Below are positions 19,108 through 27,731 of a DNA stretch of 64,000 bases, in pieces. Location of the stretch: assembly GCA_902766045.1 (NCBI GenBank), contig CACXCA010000051.1, positions 1 through 64,000 on the forward strand. Direction: 5' to 3'. This DNA comes from an uncultured Bacteroidales bacterium. GTDB taxonomy: Bacteria; Bacteroidota; Bacteroidia; Bacteroidales; Paludibacteraceae. How positions within the stretch are numbered: position 1 is the first letter of the stretch; each line of letters opens with the position of its first letter. A program made the translations under genes and the position numbers. The notes under the pieces are model-generated. The model searched no databases and was not told where the DNA came from. It worked only from the letters and a program-made list of their open reading frames with translations.

Positions 19108-19230
19108 ATTTTAAAATAGTCTGCGTCTTTCCTTCAATGGCATCGCAAATTTCACGAATACCCACACCACCCTGTCTACAATATCTCCCTCGCAATCCAT
19201 CCTCAATTCTCCGCATCCGCCAGCGATGCT
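19108..19230 (-). pseudogene. Possible gene remnant downstream of the ATPase
   Basis: On the minus strand this stretch can be read as a short tail ending GIREICDAIEGKTQTILKW before a stop, which looks like real protein. Its upstream part (about 19184-19230) closely resembles the 3' end of the exonuclease gene near 21705-21750; both read CTCCGCATCCGCCAGCG on the plus strand. A shorter trace of the same sequence lies near 20652. I infer decayed fragments left by recombination. The rest of the gap from 18962 holds nothing clear. Confidence 0.35.
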
Positions 19231-19232
19231 AT

Positions 19233-20423
19233 TTACAACAACCGCCCCACATCGCTCTTCAAGAACGTCTCGATGTCAACACCTCCTGTACCAATGACAA
19301 AGCTGAGGTCTGGGTGGAAGGTCTTTTCGAAGAGTGGTAATCCTTTGTTGGTACCTCTGCGTCCACTCTTCACCTCTATGGCTATGCATTTGTGCTGAGA
19401 TTTTATGATGAAATCCACCTCGTCGGCACGTTCTCTCCAGTAAAAGAGTTTGTAATCTAGTTCGGCTGCCTGACTGAGCAAATGCGCTCCGATGGCTGAT
19501 TCCACCCATCGTCCCCATGCTTCCGTGTCTATCCGATCTGTTTTATATGACCGTCCTTTGAATGCTGTTAAGAGTGCGTTGTTGTAAACCTGAAACTTGG
19601 GAATTGAATTGTATTTTCGTGCATCATCCATCGCATACTTTTGCAATCCGGCTATCAAGTTACATTCATCCAAAATATTGATATAGTGAGCAATGGTGGT
19701 TGCATTACCTGCATCCTGCAATTGACCAACAATCTTGGTCAGAGAAAGCAATTCTCCTGAATAACTACACCCGATATCAAACAATTGCCTCATCAGGGCT
19801 GGCTTGTAGATGTTGGATGTCATAAGCACATCCTTTTCTATGGACGGTGCCACCAACGAGTCTTTGATGTATCGTTTCCACCGTTTTTCGTTGTCAACAA
19901 AAGCCGCTGCTCCTGGGTATCCTCCATAATAGATGTACTTGTCCACATCCCAGCCAAATGCATTGTGCATCTCCAGATAACTCCAATGTCCAATGCGGAT
20001 AAGCTCGAATCTGCCTGCCAACGACTCTGTAAGTCCTTTTTTCAAAAGCAATCTGGAACTTCCCAACAACACCACTTTGATGTTTATATTATTACGCGTG
20101 TCATTGTCCCATTCTCGTTTTACGGCTTCACTCCAATTGTTCAGTTTCTGGATTTCATCGATTACCAAAATCGTTTCCTTCTGTCCCTCTAACAACATCT
20201 GCATCCGTACAGATTGCCATACTTTCCTTATCCAATCCGTATCCGTGGAATCCACTAAATCTGCATTCTCACTGACATACGGAATGTCAATGTTGGACAG
20301 GACCTGTCGCATTAATGTAGTCTTACCTACTTGACGTGGCCCCGCTAACACTTGAATGAATCGCCTTGGCTCTTTAATTCTTTCAACAATCTCATTGTAT
20401 TTTTGTCTTACATATTTATTCAT
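19233..20423 (-). CDS. AAA_14/DUF4143 ATPase
   Basis: 396 residues. Walker A GPRQVGKT at 28-35 and Walker B ILVIDEI at about 85-91 belong to the AAA_14 domain. The C-terminal third is DUF4143, a PD-(D/E)XK-like fold with EVDFIIKSQHKCIAIEVKSGR as its likely active-site strand. These ATPases are abundant in Bacteroidetes and archaea; their role is unclear, with suggestions of defence or mobile-element function. It is a single gene with four iterons over its promoter. A second member of the family lies at 25322. Confidence 0.85.
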   Translation of the reverse strand: MNKYVRQKYNEIVERIKEPRRFIQVLAGPRQVGKTTLMRQVLSNIDIPYVSENADLVDSTDTDWIRKVWQSVRMQMLLEGQKETILVIDEIQKLNNWSEAVKREWDNDTRNNINIKVVLLGSSRLLLKKGLTESLAGRFELIRIGHWSYLEMHNAFGWDVDKYIYYGGYPGAAAFVDNEKRWKRYIKDSLVAPSIEKDVLMTSNIYKPALMRQLFDIGCSYSGELLSLTKIVGQLQDAGNATTIAHYINILDECNLIAGLQKYAMDDARKYNSIPKFQVYNNALLTAFKGRSYKTDRIDTEAWGRWVESAIGAHLLSQAAELDYKLFYWRERADEVDFIIKSQHKCIAIEVKSGRRGTNKGLPLFEKTFHPDLSFVIGTGGVDIETFLKSDVGRLL

Positions 20424-20446
20424 TTGCTACCTTCTTTTTTATATCG

Positions 20447-20454
20447 CAAATGTA
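20447..20454 (-). promoter_or_regulatory. Probable -7 box of the 19233-20423 ATPase gene
   Basis: On the minus strand the sequence is TACATTTG, matching the Bacteroidetes TAnnTTTG box, 24 bases before the start codon. The -33 region falls inside the adjacent iterons. Confidence 0.5.
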
Positions 20455-20532
20455 CAAAATGTTCAATTTTTTACAACAAAATGTTCAAAAGTTTATTACA
20501 AAATGTTCAATTCTATATTACAAAATATTCAA
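20453..20532. repeat. Four direct repeats over the ATPase promoter
   Basis: The core CAAAATGTTCAA occurs at 20455, 20476 and 20499, and as CAAAATATTCAA at 20521, a period of 21-23 bases, about two helical turns. The array abuts the -7 box of the ATPase gene, so it looks like a set of protein-binding iterons. The remainder of the gap up to 20673 shows no gene. Confidence 0.75.
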
Positions 20533-20673
20533 AAGTCTATTGTAAATAATCGATTTTATTTAGTAAATCTTTGAGAGACAATTATTTAATCGTAATTTAT
20601 ATATTTACAAAAGAGACAAAAGTACAATGAATTATTTACAACATCTTCTTGTCAATTCAAGCACAAGCCTTCT

Positions 20674-21645
20674 TTATACATTCTCCTGGTTAATTAGGTT
20701 CACCACCACCTTCACCATCACATCTTTCTCCTCTGTTTTGCTCTCGGCAATCATCAGGGTTAGAGCTACGAGCGTATTGTCGGCAAGACGTTTTGATCCG
20801 TCCTTGCGATAGAGAATGCGGTTATTATTGAGGAACCAAAGGAAAAGGGTGGCGGCGATGCGTTTGTTGCCGTCACTGAATGAGTGGTTTTTAGTCACGA
20901 GATAAAGCAACATGGCAGCTTTCTCCTCCACACTTGGATATAGTTCTTCCCCATCAAAAGTCTGATAAATCTGACCTATACTGCTCTTGAATGAGTCGTC
21001 CTTTTCGTTACCAAAGAGAACTGATCCACCAAATTTTTCACGAAGAAGACGAATTTCTTCCATCGCATTTTCGTATGTTGCATGAAAGGGTTCTTCCTTG
21101 GTGGTCTTGTCTATGGTCAGTCGTTCATAATCATAATTGTCGAGCGTATCAAGCGCATAGGTATAGTCCGTTACCACCTCGAATAGGGCGTTGGTTTCGT
21201 CAGTGGAAAGCAGTGGCTGCCCCTGGATTGTGCGACTCAGCATACTTACTAATTGGCGAAGTTCACCAATCTGTTCTCTGTGGATGCGCTGATTAATGGC
21301 ATAGCCTTTGACAAGATAGTCCTTTATGATTTGTCTTGCCCATATACGGAAAGCGGTACCACGTTTGCTCTTCACACGGTAACCTACGGAAATGATAACG
21401 TCAAGGTTATAAATAGCCGTTGGCTTATATCTCGACAGAGTATTATGCAAAATTTGCATATTACTTTGTTTCTCTAGTTCTCCCTCGTTGAACACGTTGG
21501 CTATATGACGTGCTATTACAGACTGATCTTTCTGAAATAGTTCTGCCATCTGAGCTTGTGTCAGCCACACAGTCTCGTTCTCCAGTCGGACATCAATCTG
21601 TGTCTGTCCGTCTTCTGTTTGATAGATTTCAATTTGATTTTTCAT
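20674..21645 (-). CDS. RhuM/Fic-DOC fusion protein
   Basis: 323 residues. The N-terminal 120 residues are the RhuM (virulence-associated, DNA-binding-like) domain, with TVWLTQAQMAELFQKDQSVIARHI and later YNLDVIISVGYRVKS. The C-terminal domain is a Doc/Fic fold with HSFSDGNKR at 254-262, keeping the catalytic His and most of the loop. The fusion is common in gut bacteria and is thought to be toxin-like or regulatory. No separate antitoxin is evident beside it. Confidence 0.88.
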   Translation of the reverse strand: MKNQIEIYQTEDGQTQIDVRLENETVWLTQAQMAELFQKDQSVIARHIANVFNEGELEKQSNMQILHNTLSRYKPTAIYNLDVIISVGYRVKSKRGTAFRIWARQIIKDYLVKGYAINQRIHREQIGELRQLVSMLSRTIQGQPLLSTDETNALFEVVTDYTYALDTLDNYDYERLTIDKTTKEEPFHATYENAMEEIRLLREKFGGSVLFGNEKDDSFKSSIGQIYQTFDGEELYPSVEEKAAMLLYLVTKNHSFSDGNKRIAATLFLWFLNNNRILYRKDGSKRLADNTLVALTLMIAESKTEEKDVMVKVVVNLINQENV

Positions 21646-21696
21646 ATTTCTTTTAATATAGTTTAGTATTCAAGGTAAATCGTAATTCATACTTAC

Positions 21697-22191
21697 TCAC
21701 AATATCTCTCTCGCAATCCAAGCACAAGCCTCCGCATCCGCCAGCGCATGATGGTGGTTCTCCAAATGGTAACCGCAGGCCTCGGCAACAACATGCAGCT
21801 GATGATTGGGCAAGCGTTTCCCGAAATGTCTCCTAGCCGCAACGCATGTGCAATGGAACTCGTAATCAGGATAATCCATCTGATAGGTGCGGAAGACTGC
21901 CTTCAGACATCCTTCGTCAAATGAACTGTTATGCGCCACAAGGGGCAAACCTTCTATCAACGGTTCGATCTGCGCCCATACCTTGGGGAAGACGGGGGCG
22001 TCGTCCGTGTCCTCGTGACAAAGGCCATGAACCTGCGAGCACCAGTAGTTGTAATAATTGGGCTCTGGCTGAATGAGGGAATAGAACGAATCTACAAACT
22101 CACCATCCCGCACGATGACGATGCCGACGGAGCACACGGAGGAGCGCTCATTGTTGGCTGTCTCAAAATCTATTGCTGCAAAGTCTTTCAT
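21697..22191 (-). CDS. DnaQ-like 3'-5' exonuclease (DEDDh)
   Basis: 164 residues, the size of a bare exonuclease domain. All DEDDh residues are visible: D8 and E10 (AIDFET), D92 (HNSSFDE), then H148 and D152 (HALADAEA). It degrades single-stranded DNA or RNA from the 3' end. It lies six bases after the GIY-YIG gene and is the last of four minus-strand genes headed by the WYL regulator. Such stand-alone exonucleases occur both in repair and in defence operons. Confidence 0.88.
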   Translation of the reverse strand: MKDFAAIDFETANNERSSVCSVGIVIVRDGEFVDSFYSLIQPEPNYYNYWCSQVHGLCHEDTDDAPVFPKVWAQIEPLIEGLPLVAHNSSFDEGCLKAVFRTYQMDYPDYEFHCTCVAARRHFGKRLPNHQLHVVAEACGYHLENHHHALADAEACAWIAREIL

Positions 22192-22197
22192 ACATGT

Positions 22198-23091
22198 TCA
22201 GTTCTCATTATATCCGTGATCTCGTGTTCCAAACTTTATCTTATACATAGTTTCTCTATCAATGGCTACTTTAGGTGTGACATTGAGAGGAAGCGTCTCA
22301 AGAATGGTCCATTGGAAATTTTGTTCTGCATAGCTAATGCCATTGTTTTTAAGTAAATCTACAAGACGTTTATTGTTGCCATGTCCTGTCTGCGCATATT
22401 CAGTCCATCGTCCAAGAATACCATTCTTAGCACCTTTCGTATCTTTATATGTTACACCTACATACTGCTTGCCGTTTGATTTATCTAATATGAGATATAC
22501 ACAATTCAGACTTTCAAGTTTAGATTTCCAATCCTTGTCCTCTACAACCATCTTGAGTTGCGAAAATGTTAATATAACATCTTCGTAACGAGTAAAATGT
22601 GGAACATCATCACTTGTGTTTACTTGTTCAATGCGAACAACTTCCTTTGCCGTTTGCCAGTTTTGCATCCACGATAAAGTTCCCTTTCCCCAATCTATGA
22701 CAACTTTATCTTTTAACGCTTCGAATCCTTCAACTTCTTGCAAGTTATATACAGAGGATTCATCACAAGTAGAATGTACTGGACCATAATTTCTGAAAAC
22801 GCCTATGAAACGACATTCACAACTTTCTTCAGCAAGGAAGACTACCAAATAATCAACATTCTTCATCTTGCTATCCGATTGTTCACTTTGCCATTTCTGA
22901 AATAATTCGTAATCTGTACGATACAGTTTATAGACAGATCCGTTGTATTCATTATAGATACAACTATCTGATTTGACATCATTACTGTGTCTTACAAGTT
23001 TTATTCGCGATTCGTCCGCGTTGTCAAAATCGGAATTTCTATTCCAACCTTTCAGCAAGTCTTGTATGCTGATGATGTGATTATTTTCCAT
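22198..23091 (-). CDS. GIY-YIG nuclease with unknown N-terminal domain
   Basis: 297 residues. The C-terminal domain shows VYLIL at 198-202, QYVGV at 209-213, an Arg near 228, Glu 280 and an Asn near the C-terminus, which together fit the GIY-YIG active site. The N-terminal 185 residues form a separate domain (DYLVVFLAEESCECRFIGVFRN) that I cannot assign. Together with the downstream exonuclease and upstream WYL and YopX-like genes it forms a likely operon. Confidence 0.8.
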   Translation of the reverse strand: MENNHIISIQDLLKGWNRNSDFDNADESRIKLVRHSNDVKSDSCIYNEYNGSVYKLYRTDYELFQKWQSEQSDSKMKNVDYLVVFLAEESCECRFIGVFRNYGPVHSTCDESSVYNLQEVEGFEALKDKVVIDWGKGTLSWMQNWQTAKEVVRIEQVNTSDDVPHFTRYEDVILTFSQLKMVVEDKDWKSKLESLNCVYLILDKSNGKQYVGVTYKDTKGAKNGILGRWTEYAQTGHGNNKRLVDLLKNNGISYAEQNFQWTILETLPLNVTPKVAIDRETMYKIKFGTRDHGYNEN

Positions 23092-23126
23092 ATTATATGA
23101 TTTTTTATGTTATTATGTTATTTGTT

Positions 23127-24182
23127 TTAGTCTTTCCCTATCATATCCCATGTCAAAATATTATTTAGAATCCAGAAGGGTACGATGACATTGTGGATTT
23201 TGTATTTATACCATTCTACGAATTGCATTGCGGTCTTGAATTCCTCATGTTTGTCGTCAATCTCCAACGCTTCTTTGAAATCGCATAAGACAAATGTCCT
23301 TTCTGGATTGTTATGGGCATATTGCAGAAATTCATGAAAGGCTGTTCGGATTGAATCATAAAAGTCGTCAGTCGTCGCAAATTTAATAGTGTGCAACTCT
23401 CCATGATAGGCATCGGGGATATTGTCTGCGCACATAATGGTGTTGGGTGTTTCTCCGTCTTCTGTCGTTTCTTTCGCCAAATAGCATAGAACATCTTCTT
23501 CAAGAAGTACATCAGACAACTGTTTGTATATGAGTCGCCGACCTCTTCTTTGCGGCTTGAAGTCATCTGTAAACTTTGGACGACTCTCCGACTTTGATGC
23601 CCTTGCAATCACTTCTTTTTGACTGATGCCGTATGGCATGAATTGGTCAATCGGCCAATATAGTTTTCCAATCATAAACTCTGTGAATAATGTGGGCTCA
23701 ATGTCTGAGAATACTGTTCCTTCCTTGTGCATTTCCCGGTTTTTTTCAAATAATATATCGCAGTTATCTCCTGCAAGGCTAGGAGTCGTAGAATCTCCGA
23801 AATAACGTACCAATGAAGTGTAACCCCTGTGTGAGACAACATCGCCTGTGAATATTTCCTGATTCTGATCATCTCTGTATTTGGTATCTACACCAGCAAA
23901 GATGACAGGTACCTGTGACAACAAAGTGGAAGTGTGTAAAGGCTTATGGAATCTTGTATATTCTATGTCTTTCGACCAAAGAATCATAACATCGCCATCG
24001 AATGTGAAATCCCCGAAATAGGCATAGTCAAATTCCCCTAAGGGGGTGATGAACCTTACCCGTCTATTGTCAAGAACAGCTTTTAGTTTGTCACTATCAT
24101 GAGAAAGCATGATTTCCTTATAATGCTTACGACATAAATCTTGTATGCCTAGAAAACTGTATTTGCTAAAATCAGATGTCAT
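23127..24182 (-). CDS. YopX-like domain protein
   Basis: About 351 residues from ATG 24182; a GTG at 24188 would overlap the WYL gene by four bases. The middle part (FAGVDTKYRDDQNQEIFTGD) has the form of the YopX domain of phage proteins. The segment before it (LCRKHYKEI, then FDYAYFGDFTFDGDVMILW) matches the 31211 protein, giving a shared region of roughly 120 residues. The C-terminal 100 residues are unassigned. It sits between a WYL regulator and two nucleases. YopX proteins are phage- and mobile-element-linked, with no known enzyme activity. Confidence 0.6.
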   Translation of the reverse strand: MTSDFSKYSFLGIQDLCRKHYKEIMLSHDSDKLKAVLDNRRVRFITPLGEFDYAYFGDFTFDGDVMILWSKDIEYTRFHKPLHTSTLLSQVPVIFAGVDTKYRDDQNQEIFTGDVVSHRGYTSLVRYFGDSTTPSLAGDNCDILFEKNREMHKEGTVFSDIEPTLFTEFMIGKLYWPIDQFMPYGISQKEVIARASKSESRPKFTDDFKPQRRGRRLIYKQLSDVLLEEDVLCYLAKETTEDGETPNTIMCADNIPDAYHGELHTIKFATTDDFYDSIRTAFHEFLQYAHNNPERTFVLCDFKEALEIDDKHEEFKTAMQFVEWYKYKIHNVIVPFWILNNILTWDMIGKD

Positions 24183-24184
24183 AA

Positions 24185-25114
24185 TCACTCCTCCTTATAT
24201 TTATCCCACATCCTTTTTATCTTTTCTCCTATCTCGTTGCGAAACCAAAGAGGCTCAAGCACTTCTATTTCTTCTCCATTCTTCAATAGCTCTTGCTGAA
24301 AATCAAACTGGGGACGAAGAAAGAAGGAGAAAATACTGTATTCCTCATTGCATTCCACCTCCTTTTGCGATTCATGTATCTTCAGACTACGTATGTAATT
24401 GGCTTGACTTGCCGATGCCTTTATCCTGATTATCTGCTTCTCCACCTGTTGATCGGTGATAATACCGAAACAACCATCAAAATATTCTTTCGCATCCCAA
24501 TCCTTCGGCATCTCAAATGTCTCATCCTTCACAGTTAATTCCTGAATACGATCTAATGCATATATCCTTGGCTCTCCATCATGATAGGTCCCTTGTGCCA
24601 CCATATACCATCTTTGATGAAATAACTTAACACAATAGGGCTGTACGTCGTAAATCTTCTCTTCGTCTTTCCAAAAACTATGATAGGTCATGTTGAGCAC
24701 ACGGTTCTCCTTCATGGCCTCGATGATGGTTTGCAGGTATGCCTGTCCGGAGGGCACGTATTCCAGAAGAATACGATCTTTCACGCTCTGACTGTTCGCT
24801 ACGGCATTACTGACACAAAATGTGTTGTAGAGCCACGAACGCAATTCTCCATCATTGATATCGCCTTCGTTTTCAATATAATAACGATACTCACCTCGAT
24901 TCTCATTAACTATACTGATGTGAAACAGATCCCAAATGGCAGAACGCCAGTTGTCAAAGGTTCGTTTGGGTATATCCAAACCTCTACTGATATCCGTGTC
25001 GTGAATCCACCTTTCGTTCAATTCCTTGAAAGATATCTTATGCCTGCGATAGATAGTGTCAATCACCCAGACATATTTACTGATTAAACTTTGTCCTTTA
25101 TCGTTATTTGCCAT
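24185..25114 (-). CDS. WYL-domain transcriptional regulator
   Basis: 309 residues from ATG 25114 (ANNDKGQSL); the frame is open further upstream, but that part runs into the repeat array. An N-terminal winged helix is followed by a WYL domain with LNMTYHSFW and the segment KLFHQRWYMVAQGTY, with PRIYALDRI after it. WYL proteins sense nucleic acids or nucleotides and often control defence genes. It heads the operon with the YopX-like, GIY-YIG and exonuclease genes and is divergent from the second DUF4143 ATPase across three 32-base repeats that it might bind. Confidence 0.85.
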   Translation of the reverse strand: MANNDKGQSLISKYVWVIDTIYRRHKISFKELNERWIHDTDISRGLDIPKRTFDNWRSAIWDLFHISIVNENRGEYRYYIENEGDINDGELRSWLYNTFCVSNAVANSQSVKDRILLEYVPSGQAYLQTIIEAMKENRVLNMTYHSFWKDEEKIYDVQPYCVKLFHQRWYMVAQGTYHDGEPRIYALDRIQELTVKDETFEMPKDWDAKEYFDGCFGIITDQQVEKQIIRIKASASQANYIRSLKIHESQKEVECNEEYSIFSFFLRPQFDFQQELLKNGEEIEVLEPLWFRNEIGEKIKRMWDKYKEE

Positions 25115-25198
25115 ATTGAACTTTTTTTTTGCAAATATAACGCAAAGGTGCGCCAATTTGTGGCAGAGGTTTTTGTTTTTTTCATTTATCTGAAACAA

Positions 25199-25284
25199 AC
25201 CTCCGAAAATCTGCAAATTTTTATAAAATAACCTCCGAAAATCTGCAAATTTTTACAAAATAACCTCCGAAAATCTGCAAAATT
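25199..25284. repeat. Three tandem 32-base repeats between WYL regulator and ATPase
   Basis: Units beginning ACCTCCGAAAATCTGCAAA start at 25199, 25231 and 25263, exactly 32 bases apart; the third is incomplete. They occupy the divergent promoter region and touch the -7 box of the ATPase gene at 25290. They look like operator iterons. Confidence 0.85.
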
Positions 25285-25289
25285 ATTCT

Positions 25290-25297
25290 TATCTTTG
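25290..25297 (+). promoter_or_regulatory. -7 box of the 25322 ATPase gene
   Basis: TATCTTTG matches the Bacteroidetes TAnnTTTG box 24 bases before the start codon. No TTTG lies at -33; that position is taken by the third repeat, which suggests that a bound protein controls this promoter. Confidence 0.6.
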
Positions 25298-25321
25298 TGG
25301 CAATCAAATATTTATGATTGT

Positions 25322-26620
25322 ATGCTAAAACGTAGGTTTACAGATTATCTAAAGCAGTGGAAAGCAACTAAGAAAAATGAGTGTCTTTTAGTGCGTGGAG
25401 CACGCCAAATAGGCAAAACATTCATCATTGAGGATTTTGCAAAAAACAACTACGAATCGTTCGTGGAGATTAATTTCGAACAAAATCCAGAATTGAAAAA
25501 TGCCTTCGACGGAGAACTCTCAGTCTCAGAAATGATAAAACGAATCACGGTACATATACCCTCTGCTCGATTTATACCACATAAGACTCTGATTTTCTTT
25601 GATGAGATACATGCATGTCCGCAAGCAAGAACTTCGTTGAAATTTTGGGCTTTAGACAACACTTTCGATGTTGTCTGCTCTGGCTCTCTGCTTGGTGTTA
25701 ACTACAAAGCCGTATCATCTTTCCCTGTTGGTTATGAACGACAAGTAAATATGTATTCGCTTGATTTTGAAGAATTTTTGTGGGCTGTCGGATTGTCTCA
25801 AGATTTTATCGATTCTCTCAAAACTCATTTTACAGATAAGATAAAAATCGATGAGTCCACTCACAAGAAGATGATGCAATATCTTCGTGAATATATGGTT
25901 GTGGGCGGAATGCCTGCAGTTGTCAATCAATTTCTTGCGACCTCCAATTATGGCATAGTTCAACAAGAACAGGAGAAGATTGTACAAGCATATTTGAATG
26001 ACATAGCCAAATATGCTGACTCTGCAGACCGTGTTAAAGCAAGAAACTGTTTTTTGTCAATACCGAGACAATTAACCAAGGAAAATACGAAATTCCAATA
26101 TTCGGTGGTCGAACGAAATGGAACAGCTCGTAAATTTGGCAATGCATTGGATTGGTTACGAGACGCAGGCATTGTTTCCTATTGTTATAATTTGTCTGCT
26201 TTGCAATTTCCTCTACTATCGTATGTCAAGGAAGACCAGTTTCGCATATACATGGGAGATATAGGACTTTTGATATCCATGTATGGTTACGAGATGAAGG
26301 CTGCATTATTAGAGGATGTGTTGGCTGGTCCTGCTAAAGGTGGTATTTTTGAGAATTTAATGGCAGATATTTTGCACAAGAAAAGACGTCCACTCTATTT
26401 CTTTAAGAAAGATGACTCTTCAGTGGAAATAGAGTTTGTCCTTACCTCTGATGCACACCCGTTGCCCATAGAAGTAAAAGCAAAAAATGGACGAACACAG
26501 TCGCTCAATACTGTGTTGGCATGGGAAGGAATTGAAAATGGTTATAAATTCGGAAATTGCAATGTGGGCGTTGATGGCAATAAAATAACCATGCCATTTT
26601 ATTTGGCGATGTTTTTATAA
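25322..26620 (+). CDS. AAA_14/DUF4143 ATPase, second copy
   Basis: 432 residues from ATG 25322; an earlier TTG at 25295 overlaps the promoter box and is rejected. Walker A is GARQIGKT at 26-33 and Walker B is TLIFFDEI at about 88-95. The C-terminal DUF4143 part shows VEIEFVLTSDAHPLPIEVKA, a likely PD-(D/E)XK-like strand pair. It is only distantly similar to the 19233 gene but has the same domain order and the same arrangement of iterons at the promoter. Confidence 0.85.
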   Translation: MLKRRFTDYLKQWKATKKNECLLVRGARQIGKTFIIEDFAKNNYESFVEINFEQNPELKNAFDGELSVSEMIKRITVHIPSARFIPHKTLIFFDEIHACPQARTSLKFWALDNTFDVVCSGSLLGVNYKAVSSFPVGYERQVNMYSLDFEEFLWAVGLSQDFIDSLKTHFTDKIKIDESTHKKMMQYLREYMVVGGMPAVVNQFLATSNYGIVQQEQEKIVQAYLNDIAKYADSADRVKARNCFLSIPRQLTKENTKFQYSVVERNGTARKFGNALDWLRDAGIVSYCYNLSALQFPLLSYVKEDQFRIYMGDIGLLISMYGYEMKAALLEDVLAGPAKGGIFENLMADILHKKRRPLYFFKKDDSSVEIEFVLTSDAHPLPIEVKAKNGRTQSLNTVLAWEGIENGYKFGNCNVGVDGNKITMPFYLAMFL

Positions 26621-26643
26621 AGAAAGATATTTTTTAACAAATC

Positions 26644-27579
26644 ATGATGACCACTAAGATACCCAATTGGATTGCCTCTCATATCACGCTTATTGTCGTG
26701 ATCGTGACTATTATTGCGTTGTTCGTCCCCGCTTCATTTTCGTGGGTGGGTACGGGTGCTATCACACCTATGTTAGGCGTGGTGATGTTTGGTATGGGAC
26801 TGACGCTCAAACCGTCGGATTTCAAACCTGTGCTGATGCATCCGAAAGAGATTGTGATAGGGGAGTTGGCACAATTCATCATAATGCCTTTTGTGGCTTG
26901 GATGCTTTGTCGTCTGCTCAATTTGCCTCCCGAATTAGCTCTAGGTGTGATTCTTGTAGGATGTTGCCCTGGTGGAACTGCCAGCAATGTGATCTGTTAT
27001 TTAGCTAAAGGTGACGTTGCACTTAGTGTTGCTATGACGGGCGTTCCCACGCTTCTGGCTCCGTTTGTGACACCAGCTTTGGTATTGCTACTGGCTGGAG
27101 AGACTGTGGATGTGAATGTCTTGGGTATGTTCATGAGCATTGTTCAGGTGGTGATCTTGCCAATTGTCGTGGGACTTGTCATCAACCACTATTTCAAAAA
27201 CTTCACGCAGAAGGTCATACCTTATATGCCAATGATTTCAACACTTGCCATCGCGGCAATCATTGGTATCATTGTTTCACATAATGCACAAAACATTATT
27301 GGATGCAGTCTGCTTGTAGCAGTCGCTGTGATACTGCATAATATGCTGGGATTGTCCCTTGGCTACATTGTCAGCAAACTGATGGGACTACCGCCCGAAA
27401 AGCGAACATCCATAAGTATTGAAGTGGGAATGCAGAATTCCGGACTTGCCACATCGTTGGCTACGACCCACTTCGCCCTATATCCGTTGGCTGCAGTGCC
27501 AGGAGCCATCTTCTCTGTGTGGCATAATTTTTCGGGTAGTATTGCGGCGGGGGTGCTGAAGAAGGGGAATGAGGAATAG
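26644..27579 (+). CDS. Bile acid:sodium symporter family transporter
   Basis: 311 residues with nine or ten membrane segments. The motif VILVGCCPGGTASNVICYLA and the following AKGDVALSV are characteristic of the BASS family (ASBT/NTCP, YocS), where this region lines the substrate site. The substrate may be a bile acid, a keto acid or pantoate; the sequence does not tell. It begins 24 bases after the ATPase and could be co-transcribed, but its family is metabolic. Confidence 0.88.
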   Translation: MMTTKIPNWIASHITLIVVIVTIIALFVPASFSWVGTGAITPMLGVVMFGMGLTLKPSDFKPVLMHPKEIVIGELAQFIIMPFVAWMLCRLLNLPPELALGVILVGCCPGGTASNVICYLAKGDVALSVAMTGVPTLLAPFVTPALVLLLAGETVDVNVLGMFMSIVQVVILPIVVGLVINHYFKNFTQKVIPYMPMISTLAIAAIIGIIVSHNAQNIIGCSLLVAVAVILHNMLGLSLGYIVSKLMGLPPEKRTSISIEVGMQNSGLATSLATTHFALYPLAAVPGAIFSVWHNFSGSIAAGVLKKGNEE

Positions 27580-27731
27580 GGTGTATTCAATGTCTGACAG
27601 ATGTTTCATCCTCACTAATTTCCATAATCTACATTGATAATCGTTTATACTGCACGCAAATATTTTGTACAAAACGACTACAATTATATTTATTTGTAGT
27701 AAATTTGTACAGTTTTCTCAGAAGAACAATT

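Noticed and set aside
20453-25284. Short regular repeats considered as CRISPR arrays
   Set aside because: There are no unique spacers, the units are directly tandem or about 22 bases apart, no cas genes are present, and the position at promoters fits operators.
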